Below are positions 53,021-63,033 of a stretch of 64,000 nucleotides of DNA, in pieces; positions within the stretch are counted from its first letter, which is position 1; the number at the start of each line of letters is the position of its first letter. A program made the position numbers and the translations under genes. The notes under the pieces are model-generated. The model searched no databases and was not told the DNA's origin. It saw nothing but the letters and a program-made list of their open reading frames with translations. The DNA comes from CAVXFB01 sp963760935 (lineage in GTDB: Bacteria > Planctomycetota > Planctomycetia > Pirellulales > Thermoguttaceae): the NCBI GenBank assembly GCA_963760935.1, contig CAVXFB010000003.1, positions 1,240,001-1,304,000 of the forward strand. Direction: 5' to 3'.

Positions 53021-55571
53021 ATGAGCCAACAAATGCGTGTCAGCGTCAGCAACTCGATGTACTGTTTCTTGCCAACGGAGGTCGAGGGATTCGGTCCCCT
53101 GGCTGAGCTTGCCCTGGACATGCGATGGTCCTGGAATCATTACGCGGACGACGTGTGGCGGCAGCTTGATCCGGCTCTTTGGGAACTCACCCAAAACCCC
53201 TGGGTGGTTCTCCAGACTGTCTCGCGGGATAAGCTCCAGCACGTGTTAGCCGACCCAGCATTCCGCAAGAAGGTAGATGCTCTTGTGCAAGCCAGACGTC
53301 AGGCGGCGGAGGCGCCTGCGTGGTTTCAGCAGACCTATGCGCAATCTCCGCTGACGCGTGTCGCATATTTCAGCATGGAATTCATGTTGAGCGAGGCTTT
53401 GCCCATCTACTCGGGCGGGCTTGGCAATGTAGCTGGTGATCAGCTCAAAGCAGCCAGTGATCTGGGGGTGCCGGTGGTTGCCGTGGGGCTGCTTTATCAG
53501 CAAGGCTATTTTCGCCAGGTGATCGACAAAGACGGAGCGCAGCAGGCCCTCTTCCCGTACAACGACCCCGGACAGTTGCCGATCACGCCGTTGCGTCAAC
53601 CGAACGGAGAGTGGCTTCGGTTGGAAATCGCGTTGCCCGGTTACTCGGTCTGGCTGCGAGCCTGGCAAGTCCAGGTGGGCCGAGTGCAGCTTTACCTCTT
53701 GGACACCAACGACCTCGCGAACTTTCCGGCTCACAGAGGCATTACCAGCGAGCTCTATGGGGGCGGGCCGGAACTGCGACTCAAACAAGAATTGGTGTTG
53801 GGAATCGGCGGATGGCGGTTGCTCCACGCGTTGGGCATCCAGCCGGAAGTCTGCCATCTAAATGAGGGTCATGCGGCGTTCGCCATTTTGGAACGAGCCC
53901 GGACTTTCATGGACGAGACGGGGCAGCCATTTGACGTCTCGCTGTCTGTCACGCGAGCGGGCAACCTTTTTACCACCCACACCGCGGTAGCTGCCGGCTT
54001 TGACTGCTTCGCTCCAGCCCTCGTCGAGCAATATCTCGGCCGGTACTCCCAAGAAAAACTTGGCATTACCATTCACGATTTGCTGGCCCTGGGCCGCCAG
54101 AATCCAAACGACTCGTCGGAGAGTTTCAACATGGCCTACTTGGCAATCCGCGGGAGCGGAGCGGTCAACGGCGTGAGTCGCTTGCACGGGAAGGTGAGCC
54201 GGCACATCTTCGAGTCGCTCTTTCCGCACTGGCCAGCGGACGAAGTGCCGGTCGGCCACGTGACCAACGGAGTCCACATGCCGAGTTGGGACTCGAAGGA
54301 GGCCGATGATCTTTGGATGGCGACCTGTGGAAAGGACCGTTGGTTGGGGACGACGGAAACCCTGGAACAGGATATTCGCCGTGTTTCCGACGCGGACCTC
54401 TGGCAATTGCGAACTGCCGCCAGCAATTCTTTTGTTAAGTACGTTCGCCAGCGTGTCTCGCTGCAATTTGCGGGCTCCGGCGCATCCCCCGAGGCGGTTG
54501 ACAGTGCCAAGCATCTGTTTGACCCCAACGCATTGACGCTGGGTTTTGCGCCGCTTCGCGACGTACAAGCGACCGAACCTGTTGCTGCATGATCCCGAGC
54601 GCCTACTGCGACTGTTGACCAATCCCGAGCGTCCGGTGCAACTCATCCTTGCCGGCAAGGCCCATCCTGCGGATCAGGCGGGGCAGGATCTGATACAGCA
54701 GTGGACGCACTTCATCCAGCGACCAGAAGTCCGCCCCCATGTCATTTTCCTCAGCGACTACGACATGCTCCTGACAGAGCACTTGGTGCAGGGGGTAGAT
54801 GTCTGGCTCAACACACCGCGGCGTCCCTGGGAGGCCAGTGGCACCAGCGGCATGAAGGTGCTCGTCAATGGAGGCATCAATCTGTCGGAGTTGGATGGCT
54901 GGTGGGCGGAAGCCTACACGCCCGAAGTAGGGTGGGCACTTGGTGACGGCCGTGAGCATGGCGACGACCCGGCCTGGGACGCCGCCGAAGCCGAGGCACT
55001 CTACGATCTACTCGAACGCGAGGTGATCCCCCAGTTTTATAGCCGCGACAAGAACGGCCTTCCTCCGGCGTGGATTGCGCGGATGCGGGAAAGCATGGCA
55101 CGGTTGACACCGCGATTCTCCGCCAACCGCACCGTGCGAGAATACACCGAGCAACACTACCTCCCTGCAGCTACCGCCTATCTTGAGCGCGCGGCGGACA
55201 AAGGCGCCAGGGGTAAGCAAGTGGTTGATTGGCAGCATACTCTGGAAGAGCATTGGCCCAAGCTTCGCTTCGGCGACGTGAACATTCAGACCAAGGACGA
55301 GCAGCACGAAGTTGAGGTTCCGGTCTACCTCGGTGACCTAAACCCCACGGCGGTTCGGGTCGAACTTTATGCCGATGGCGTCGACGGCGGCGATCCGTTC
55401 CGCCAAGAGATGACGTGCGTCCGACAACTGGCAGGCGCACCGGGGCCTCACGTTTACCGTGCGGCTGTGTCGGCGGTCCGCCCTCCATCGGATTACACGT
55501 TGCGCGTGATACCGCATTGCGACGACGTTGCGATCCCACTGGAGGACGCACGAATCCTGTGGCAACGATGA
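53021..55571 (+). CDS. glgP: alpha-glucan (glycogen) phosphorylase (frameshifted)
   Basis: The N-terminus is the DUF3417 domain (L-A-L-D-M-R-W-S-W-N-H, W-E-L-T-Q-N-P-W) of the short bacterial phosphorylase type. Then Y-F-S-M-E-F, Y-S-G-G-L-G-N-V-A-G-D and H-L-N-E-G-H-A-A-F follow. The frame breaks near 54555, where GCGCGC has become GCGC; the PLP-binding part E-A-S-G-T-S-G-M-K-V-L-V-N-G continues in another frame to 55571. It releases glucose-1-phosphate from glycogen or maltodextrin. It starts 8 bp after pgm. Confidence 0.92.
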
Positions 55572-55596
55572 TCCGAGCGACGAAAGGAAACATCAC

Positions 55597-56628
55597 ATGG
55601 AAATCGGCATGATCGGACTGGGGCGGATGGGGGCTAGCATGGTGCGGCGACTTTTGCGGGCTGGTCACCAGTGCGTCGTTTACGACATCCATCCGGAAAC
55701 CGTCCAGGTACTCGTCCAAGAGGGAGCGGTCGGAGCGACGTCACTTGAAGACTTTGCACAGAAGCTGAAACAACCTCGCGCCGTTTGGATGATGGTGCCG
55801 GCGGCGGTGGTCGATCAGACGCTCGATGGTCTGGTTTCTCTCCTTGGACGCGACGACGTGCTCATCGACGGCGGCAACTCTTACTACCACGATGATATCC
55901 GTCGCGACGCCGACCTGAAACCAAAAGGCATTCATTATCTGGACGTTGGCACGAGCGGCGGAGTCTGGGGAATGGACCGCGGCTACTGCCTGATGATCGG
56001 CGGCGACGAAGCGGCCGTCCGGCGTCTCGATCCGATCTTCGCAACCCTTGCCCCTGGTATTGAGACGGCGCCTCGCACACCAGGGCGGGAAAAAACAAGC
56101 AGCACTGCAGAACATGGCTACCTGCACTGTGGGCCGGCCGGCGCTGGCCACTTTGTCAAGATGATCCACAATGGGATCGAGTATGGCGTCATGGCTGCCT
56201 ATGCGGAAGGACTCAACATCCTCCATCGCGCCAACGCCGGCAAGAGGCGGCAGACCGCCGATGCCGAGACCACCCCGATGCGACACCCCGAGCACTATCA
56301 GTACGAGCTGAATCTGGCCGACATCGCCGAGGTCTGGCGCCGCGGTAGCGTGATTGCGTCATGGCTTCTGGACTTAACCGCGCAGGCGCTGCTGGGAAGC
56401 CAGGATCTGGCGGACTTCAAGGGCCGGGTTTCGGATTCAGGCGAAGGCCGCTGGACGGTGATGGCAGCCATCGACGAGTCGGCCCCAGCCCCGGTGATCA
56501 GTGCCGCGCTCTACGATCGTTTCAGCTCGCGCGGCGAGGCTGATTTCGCCGATAAGGTGCTATCAGCGATGCGTCACGCGTTCGGCGGTCACGTGGAAAA
56601 AACTCCCACCACCACAGGAGGTGCCTGA
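55597..56628 (+). CDS. gnd: 6-phosphogluconate dehydrogenase, decarboxylating (short type)
   Basis: 343 residues. NAD(P) motif M-I-G-L-G-R-M-G-A-S-M, I-D-G-G-N-S-Y-Y, D-V-G-T-S-G-G-V-W-G and the catalytic G-P-A-G-A-G-H-F-V-K-M-I-H-N-G-I-E-Y-G are all intact. Start after AGGAAA. It converts 6-phosphogluconate to ribulose-5-P with NAD(P)H production. Its stop overlaps the zwf start (TGATG). Confidence 0.93.
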   Translation: MEIGMIGLGRMGASMVRRLLRAGHQCVVYDIHPETVQVLVQEGAVGATSLEDFAQKLKQPRAVWMMVPAAVVDQTLDGLVSLLGRDDVLIDGGNSYYHDDIRRDADLKPKGIHYLDVGTSGGVWGMDRGYCLMIGGDEAAVRRLDPIFATLAPGIETAPRTPGREKTSSTAEHGYLHCGPAGAGHFVKMIHNGIEYGVMAAYAEGLNILHRANAGKRRQTADAETTPMRHPEHYQYELNLADIAEVWRRGSVIASWLLDLTAQALLGSQDLADFKGRVSDSGEGRWTVMAAIDESAPAPVISAALYDRFSSRGEADFADKVLSAMRHAFGGHVEKTPTTTGGA

Positions 56629-58024
56629 TGACCGCTTCTCATTCGGATGCGCTGGTGCTCTTCGGCGTGACGGGCGATCTCGCCCACAAGATGATCTTCC
56701 CGGCGCTCTATGCGATGGCGAAACGAGGCGAGCTAAAGGTCCCGGTCCTCGGAGTGGCCTCTCCGAAGTGGAGTCTGGCGCATCTGCGCAATCGCGTGGA
56801 AGACAGCATCAAGCGTTCGGGCGGGATCGACAACCAGAGAGCCCTCCACCATCTCTTGTCCCTGCTGAGCTACGTGAGCGGAGACTATAACGACCGGGGA
56901 ACGTTCACGGCGCTAAAGGACGCACTGGGTCGCGCTCGACGCCCGGCACACTACCTTGCCATTCCGCCCGCGCTCTTCCCGACGGTGATCACAGGGCTCG
57001 GTGCCGCGGGCTTGGCCGATCGTGCACGCGTCATCGTCGAAAAGCCGTTTGGACGCGACTTGGCCTCTGCCGCGAACTCAACCGCGTCGCGACGTCGGCG
57101 TTCCCCGAAGACTCAATCTTCCGCATTGATCACTTCCTCGGGAAGGAGGCGATCATGAATATCCTCTATTTCCGCTTCGCCAATTCGTTTCTGGAGCCGA
57201 TCTGGAACCGCAACTACGTGGCCAGCGTCCAGATAACCCTCTCCGAGAAGTTTGGCGTGGAGAATCGCGGCGCATTTTACGAAACGGCCGGTTGTCTGCG
57301 CGACGTGATCCAGAACCATCTTTTCCAGGTCGTAGCGCTTTTGGCCATGGAGCCGCCGGCCTATCAGGGCTTCGGCGCCGTACATGCCGAGAAAGCCAAG
57401 ATCTTCCAGGCCATGCGCCCTCTGAAGTCCGACGATCTGGTGCGCGGCCAGTATACCGGCTACCGGAGGGAGCCGAACGTGGCGAAGAACTCCGACGTCG
57501 AGACTTTTTGTGCCCTGCGACTCTTCATCGACTCGTGGCGTTGGGAGGGGGTGCCCTGGTATCTGCGTTCCGGAAAATGTCTGGCAGAAACGGCGCACGA
57601 GGTCATGGTGGAGTTGAAGCCACCGCCGCAGCAGCTTTTCGCCGACTCGGCGCCCGAGACCGGCCGGGCCAACTATTTGCGATTTCACCTCTCGCCCAGT
57701 TCCGCCGTCGCGCTGGCCGCTCGCGTCAAACGCCCAGGAAAGGAGTTCGTCGGCGACCAGCGAGAACTCTACCTGATCGAAGAACAGCCGGGAGAAGAAT
57801 CGCCTTATGAGCGACTCTTAGGAGACGCCATGGCCGGCGACGGCGCGCTCTTCACCCGTGAGGACGCGATCGAGGCCGCCTGGGCGGTCGTTGAGCCCGT
57901 ACTCAGGACTCACCACCGGACTCGCCCCTATAAACACGGCAGTTGGGGGCCGAAAGAGGCTGACGCGCTCATCGTGAACAATGGAAGCTGGCACAATCCG
58001 AAACCCAGGGAGGTGTCCGCATGA
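56628..58024 (+). CDS. zwf: glucose-6-phosphate dehydrogenase (frameshifted)
   Basis: NADP motif L-F-G-V-T-G-D-L-A-H-K; V-I-V-E-K-P-F-G-R-D-L. A lost base near 57083 (GCCCGCGAA read as GCCGCGAA) throws the frame off. Restoring it gives R-E-L-N-R-V-A-T and the active-site R-I-D-H-F-L-G-K-E, then the C-terminal domain to 58024. Length about 465 after correction, near the family norm. It makes 6-phosphogluconolactone and NADPH. No lactonase gene is seen nearby. Confidence 0.92.
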
Positions 58025-58125
58025 CGCACTCTGCTTTAGTACGGCGGGTGGCAAAGGCATCTATCTGAAGCAGCAACTCAAAGACAGGCTAGTCGAATTG
58101 TCCCGACAAGGGCCGGAGAGGTGTA

Positions 58126-59936
58126 ATGATTTCCGCAGATGGGCACATGGTGGCGCAAGTTGTGAATTCCTCGGAGAAATGTTGGAAAGTGCTGCAGTTC
58201 TACGCGCTGGCCCTCCTCGTGGGGTTGGTGGCCGGTTTGGGTGCAATCATATTCCGCGGACTGATCGCTCTGATTCACAATCTGTTCTTTCTAGGCCAGC
58301 TATCCGTGGTCTATGATGCCAACGTCCACACGCCCGTCTGTCCCTGGGGGGCGGCGGTCATCTTCGCTCCCGCTGCGGCGGCGCTAGTCGTCGTGTTTCT
58401 CGTGAAGAACTTTGCACCGGAAGCAAAAGGGCACGGGGTGCCAGAGGTCATGGAGGCCGTCTACTACAACCGCGGAATCATTCGCCCGGTGGTTGCCGTA
58501 ATCAAGTCCATAGCCTCGGCACTGTCGATTGGCAGCGGCGGATCTGCCGGCGCGAAGGACCCATGATTCAAGTGGGCGCATCTTTTGGATCCACGCTGGG
58601 ACAGTGGATTTCAATGCCGCCGTGGCAGCGGATTACTCTTGTGGCGGGCGGCGCGGGTGGCGGCATTGCGGCATCTTTCAACACTCCCGTGGGAGGACTC
58701 CTCTTCGCTGTCGAGATTATCATGCACGAACTTAGCGTGAGGACGCTGGTTCCCGTCGCCATCTCGACCGTCACGGCCACCTACATCAGCCGCCTGGTTT
58801 TTGGCGATTATCCGTCGTTCATCATTCCTCAACTGGCACTCCCTGCCTTTCACGTCACTGAGCCCTGGATACTGATTTCCTACGTTACACTAGGAATTGT
58901 CATGGGCGTGGCTGCAACGATGTTCATCAAATCGCTCTATGCGTTCGAGGGCTTCTTCGACAATCGCGTGCATGCCAGCTACTATGTCCGTCACGTCGGC
59001 GCGATGCTGCTGGTTGGCATCATGTTCTATTGCACGTTGCAACTCTTCGGGCATTACTATATTGAAGGTGTTGGGTACGCCACGGTGCAAGACGTGTTGA
59101 CTGGCTCGCTCTCCGTACCGCTCCTGCTACTTCTCCTTTTTGCACTGAAAATGATCGCGACGTCATTGACGTTGGGGTCGGGGGCGTCGGGCGGTGTCTT
59201 CTCGCCGGCCTTCTTCATGGGGGCAACCTTGGGCGGAGCCTATGGGATCATGTTGAAGTGGATTTTGCCGGGGTTGGACGTCGATCCACCCGCCTTTGCC
59301 ATTGCGGGGATGGCCGGCATGGTCGGAGCCTCGACGGGAGCGGCCGTCGCCGCAATTGTCATGATCTTTGAGATGACACGCGACTACAACGTGATTATTC
59401 CCATGACAATCACGGTGGTATTGGCCTACGGGCTGCGCACAATTCTCTCGCGAGAGAGCATCTATACCATGAAGCTCGCATTGCGCGGTCGCCCCATTCC
59501 TCAAGCCCTGCGTGCCAGTGTCAGTCAACTAAGACATGCAAAGGACGTTATGAGCACGCATATTGTCGTCTTGGAGGCTGCCACGACACTCGAAGTGTTC
59601 GCCAAGCTAGTCCTGGAACACCCACCTGACACCCATTTTCTAGTTCGTGACAATGATCGGATCAGCGGCACTGTCGGCCGGGAGGCAGCGTTGAAAATCT
59701 TGGACAGCCATCAGGACGCAGAAACGCTGGGCCAATTTGCGGACTCGCGGTTCGTCGTTCTCGCCGAGGGAGCTCCGCTAACTGACGTGCTCGCCGAGAT
59801 CGATGCCCACGGTGCATCGGCGGCGTTGATCGCCACACATCCGAAGTCCCCCATCGTCTCGGACATCCTGGGAATCATCACAGACCACGAATTGGCAGCG
59901 GCAATGATCGACTCCATAAACATTTTTCGCGACTGA
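58126..59936 (+). CDS. ClC-type chloride channel/antiporter with CBS domains (frameshifted)
   Basis: The two frames join near 58550: the first ends in G-S-G-G-S-A-G, and the second continues E-G-P-M-I-Q-V-G-A-S-F-G once a missing base (probably GGC-C) is restored, giving the gating motif G-S-A-G-R-E-G-P. A second motif, G-S-G-A-S-G-G-V-F-S-P-A-F, is near 59180. About ten membrane helices, then two CBS domains from residue 455. Exchange of chloride and protons, or fluoride export, at the inner membrane; acid-stress role likely in this context. Confidence 0.9.
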
Positions 59937-59981
59937 GACCACTTCGGACTCCCGTGACTCACAAGGAAATAGGTGAATTCA

Positions 59982-60815
59982 ATGTTAAAGAGCATTCTTG
60001 TTGGGCTGGACGGGTCCGCGCTCGACGCAGCGGCGGTCGAGTTGGGCATCGAATGGGCAAAGAGGTTCAACGCCTTGCTGGTGGGGCTCGGCATTGCGGA
60101 CGACGCCACCATGCGCACGCCCGATGCCGGGCTGATCGGCGGAGGCTACCACCGGTGGGAGCAAGATGAAGAATTGGCGAAGGAAGCTCGCCACCGAGTC
60201 AAACAATCTCTGGCGTCGTTTGCGACGCGATGCGCCGAGGCGGACGTATCCTTCAACCTGCTGCAAGACGCGGGACTGGCCTACGAGGCAATTGTGCAAG
60301 AATCACAACGTTGCGATCTGGTCTTATTCGGTCATGAGACCCATTTTCATCTTGGGGCCGCGGACCAGCCGGATGAGACCCTCTGGAACGTGCTCAAGCG
60401 GGAGCCGAGGCCGGTAGTAATAGCGCCCCGCGAACTGAAACCGGGTTCCTCTGTCGTCGTCGCCTACAACGGAAGCCCGCACGCCGATCGAGCCCTACAG
60501 GCGTTTCAGGCGTCGGGCCTGGATCTGGATGAGGAAGTCTACGTTCTCAGCGTGGATGCCGATCGCGAGGAGGCCGCCCGGCAGGCCGATAGGGCATCTG
60601 AATTCTTGCGACTACACCAAATTAACGCGGTAACGCATGCTCGGGGACCGGTGGATTCAGTAAGTCAGTCGATTCTCGAAGAGGTTCGACTGCGAAACGC
60701 TCGCTTGCTTGTCATGGGCGCGTATGGACATTCTGCGGTGCGGGAATTTTTGTTGGGTTCTACTACCACGACCATCCTGAAACAGAGCCCCGTGCCCGTA
60801 TTCATCTGCCACTGA
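59982..60815 (+). CDS. tandem-domain universal stress protein
   Basis: Two UspA domains (about 4-145 and 150-277). The second has the ATP-binding motif G-A-Y-G-H-S-A-V-R-E-F-L-L-G-S-T. ATG at 59982 with AGGTG five bases upstream; GTG at 59973 is possible. Soluble stress protein, co-directional with the ClC gene 45 bp upstream. Confidence 0.9.
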   Translation: MLKSILVGLDGSALDAAAVELGIEWAKRFNALLVGLGIADDATMRTPDAGLIGGGYHRWEQDEELAKEARHRVKQSLASFATRCAEADVSFNLLQDAGLAYEAIVQESQRCDLVLFGHETHFHLGAADQPDETLWNVLKREPRPVVIAPRELKPGSSVVVAYNGSPHADRALQAFQASGLDLDEEVYVLSVDADREEAARQADRASEFLRLHQINAVTHARGPVDSVSQSILEEVRLRNARLLVMGAYGHSAVREFLLGSTTTTILKQSPVPVFICH

Positions 60816-60885
60816 GTTTGTCATGCGACCGGCTCTTTGCGCAAGTCAGGAGGCATCAATCGCCTGATGTGCGCCTTTTTGCCAG

Positions 60886-61032
60886 CTATTGCCAGCATTT
60901 CATCGCAGCGGGACGTCGGCACATTGGCTTTCCCTCGTGCTGGCTTGGCAGCCAACGCAAACCACTCGCGGTTCCTGGCATTCCGAAACCTGCGAGAAGG
61001 AAAGTGATGTAGATCTTCTCGGTTAGGGACAT
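60886..61032 (-). CDS. possible 48-residue membrane peptide
   Basis: ATG at 61032 has GGAAG six bases upstream and encodes MSLTEKIYITFLLAGFGMPG and a basic tail. It is alone on the minus strand in a 514-bp gap (60816-61329). Could be real; no homologue is known to me. Nothing else is seen in the gap. Confidence 0.3.
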   Translation of the reverse strand: MSLTEKIYITFLLAGFGMPGTASGLRWLPSQHEGKPMCRRPAAMKCWQ

Positions 61033-61329
61033 TTCAGCTTCCGGGACTCTGAAAGGGTTTTTCTTGGACACTTGGTTTTTGGCACAGTAGCACGCTGAGG
61101 CTCTCTTAGCCTCGTCCGGTGGCGCAGGTGCCTCCCACATATCCGCCGAGAGTAACGCCCCAACCACGAGCGCCGTAGCTTTCTTTCTCGTTATGCCGAG
61201 ATATAATTTGTGCGATTTGTCTCGAGGGAGCCGTCTATCGGTCCGCGCAGCCGCGACGGAAGTGCAGTGTATTGGTCGGCGTCGCCGGCCTATTTGGCCC
61301 GTTAGCAGCGTAGTCGGGAAGGAATCGAT

Positions 61330-62025
61330 ATGTCGACGCCAGAGCCTCCACAATCCCCCGAGCGACCGCCCACTGGCGCTGTTTCGCCACAGCAGCCGTC
61401 TCCAGCCTTTGTTGCGACGCCTGATCATCCTTGGAGTTATTCCGTCACACTGTTGATTGTGGGGGTCATCTTTCTGATTTTCTTGGTCCCTTATGTCGCA
61501 CAGCAGATCGCGTTTGCCATTGCTCGGGATCAGGAACACGCGAGGGCCAAGGTGGCTGCAAAGGAGCTGGAGGGGCTACCTGCCGAGGGCAGCCGCTATG
61601 CTCTTGTGGCCAAGATTGTCGAACCGAGCGTCGTGGCCATCGAAGCAACAAACCATGTCGCCTCGCCTTTCGGTGGGAATCGGTCCTTTGCGTCTGAAGT
61701 GCAGACTACGACGCAAGGGTCTGGAGTGATTGTGAATTCCTCCCGATACATTCTGACCAATGCGCACGCCATCAGTCAGGCTGCTCAAGGCAAAGTGACC
61801 GTTCAACGCAGCGATGGACGCACCGTCATGGATACAACGATCGTTGGCGTGGATCCGGCCGCGGATTTGGCTGTGTCCAAGATTGACGCTGGCAACTTGA
61901 ACGCGGCCAAGTGGGGCAACAGCGATGCACTCGAAGTCGGCGACCTGGTCCTGGTGGTGGGAAGCCCTTACGGATTGACGGAAACCGTTACGGTGGCGGA
62001 GCGTCCGAACCAAGTAACGCAGTAA
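61330..62025 (+). CDS. HtrA/DegP-like protease, truncated before the catalytic serine
   Basis: Proline-rich N-terminus, one membrane span (about 37-60), then a trypsin-like domain: Y-I-L-T-N-A-H-A-I (His) and V-D-P-A-A-D-L-A-V (Asp). The chain ends just after G-S-P-Y-G-L-T-E-T-V-T with V-A-E-R-P-N-Q-V-T-Q, so the G-N-S-G-G serine loop and PDZ domain are missing. The downstream DNA is coxB, not the rest of the gene. It is either a deletion product or a non-proteolytic membrane protein. Confidence 0.7.
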   Translation: MSTPEPPQSPERPPTGAVSPQQPSPAFVATPDHPWSYSVTLLIVGVIFLIFLVPYVAQQIAFAIARDQEHARAKVAAKELEGLPAEGSRYALVAKIVEPSVVAIEATNHVASPFGGNRSFASEVQTTTQGSGVIVNSSRYILTNAHAISQAAQGKVTVQRSDGRTVMDTTIVGVDPAADLAVSKIDAGNLNAAKWGNSDALEVGDLVLVVGSPYGLTETVTVAERPNQVTQ

Positions 62026-62037
62026 GCAGGGTGCCGC

Positions 62038-63017
62038 ATGGACACGTTGTTGTTCGCAGCAACAGAACGCTACTCCCCGTCCGTCTTCGCCCCGGCATCG
62101 CCCACCGCCGGTGCACTTTGGAACTTGTTCCTCATGGTGCTTGCCATCACCGGAGTCATCTTCGTTTTGGTGGGCGGTTTCACGGTCTACTCGGTTATCC
62201 GCTTTCGCAGTCGGCCTGGCGACGAGCCACAAGAGGCCCCTCAGATTTACGGGAGTAATCGGTTGGAGTTGGCGTGGACCATCCTCCCTCTGCTGATCGT
62301 GTTCGTGATCTTCCTGGTGGTGACGAGGACGGTTGTGTCGATGCGCAGCGCGCCGTCGCCATCAGAAACGCTGTTGGTGCGCGTGGTCGGCCACCAGTGG
62401 TGGTGGACGTTTGATTATCCGCAGTACAACTTTCCTACGGCCAACGAGATGCACGTGCCCGTAAGCACCGGGGCAGAGCCACAGTCGGTGTTCCTTCAAT
62501 TGGAATCGGCCGACGTGGTTCACAGCTTCTGGGTGCCGCAGTTGGCCGGCAAGACCGACCTGATTCCCGGCCGTGTGAACACGATGTCGTTCATTCCGAC
62601 GAAAGTGGGAGTGTACCATGGGCAGTGCAGCGAGTATTGCGGTGTGGGACATTCGATGATGCTTATCCTGGTGATCGTCGAGTCGCCGGAGAAGTTCCGG
62701 GAGTGGTGCATCCAGCAGGCAAAGCCGGCGGTGGAAGACCCGGCCCAGGCGGAGGGCGCCCACCTGTTCTTCTCGAAGACATGCTTCAATTGCCATCAGA
62801 TCCGCGGCACGTTGGCGCATGGCAACGTCGGTCCCGACCTGACGCACTTAATGAGCCGGCAGACGATCGGGGCGGCGCGGCCGCCAATACGCCAAAAAAC
62901 CTGACTGCCTGGGTGAGCGACCCCCAGGCCATCAAGCCCGGCTGCCGGATGCCCGACTTGAAGTTGAAGCCCCGCGACGTCGAGGCGATCGTATCTTACC
63001 TGGAAACGCTCCGCTGA
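62038..63017 (+). CDS. coxB: cytochrome c oxidase subunit II with fused cytochrome c (frameshifted)
   Basis: Two membrane helices (about 25-52 and 78-100), CuA site H-S-F-W-V-P and H-G-Q-C-S-E-Y-C-G-V-G-H-S-M-M, then haem motif C-F-N-C-H. The frame breaks near 62875 (GCGGGCG read as GCGGCG); the haem domain end G-C-R-M-P-D-L and S-Y-L-E-T-L continues in another frame to 63017. This is the caa3 type: the fused cytochrome c passes electrons to CuA. It is co-transcribed with coxA 16 bp downstream. Confidence 0.92.
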
Positions 63018-63033
63018 TCGGAAAGGGAAGCAC

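Noticed and set aside
58021..58125. short ORF starting at the zwf stop (ATGA)
   Set aside because: Only 15 codons before a stop. The alternative frame has G-G-K-G-I-Y-L-K-Q-Q-L-K-D-R-L but no supported start or family, so it was left as intergenic.
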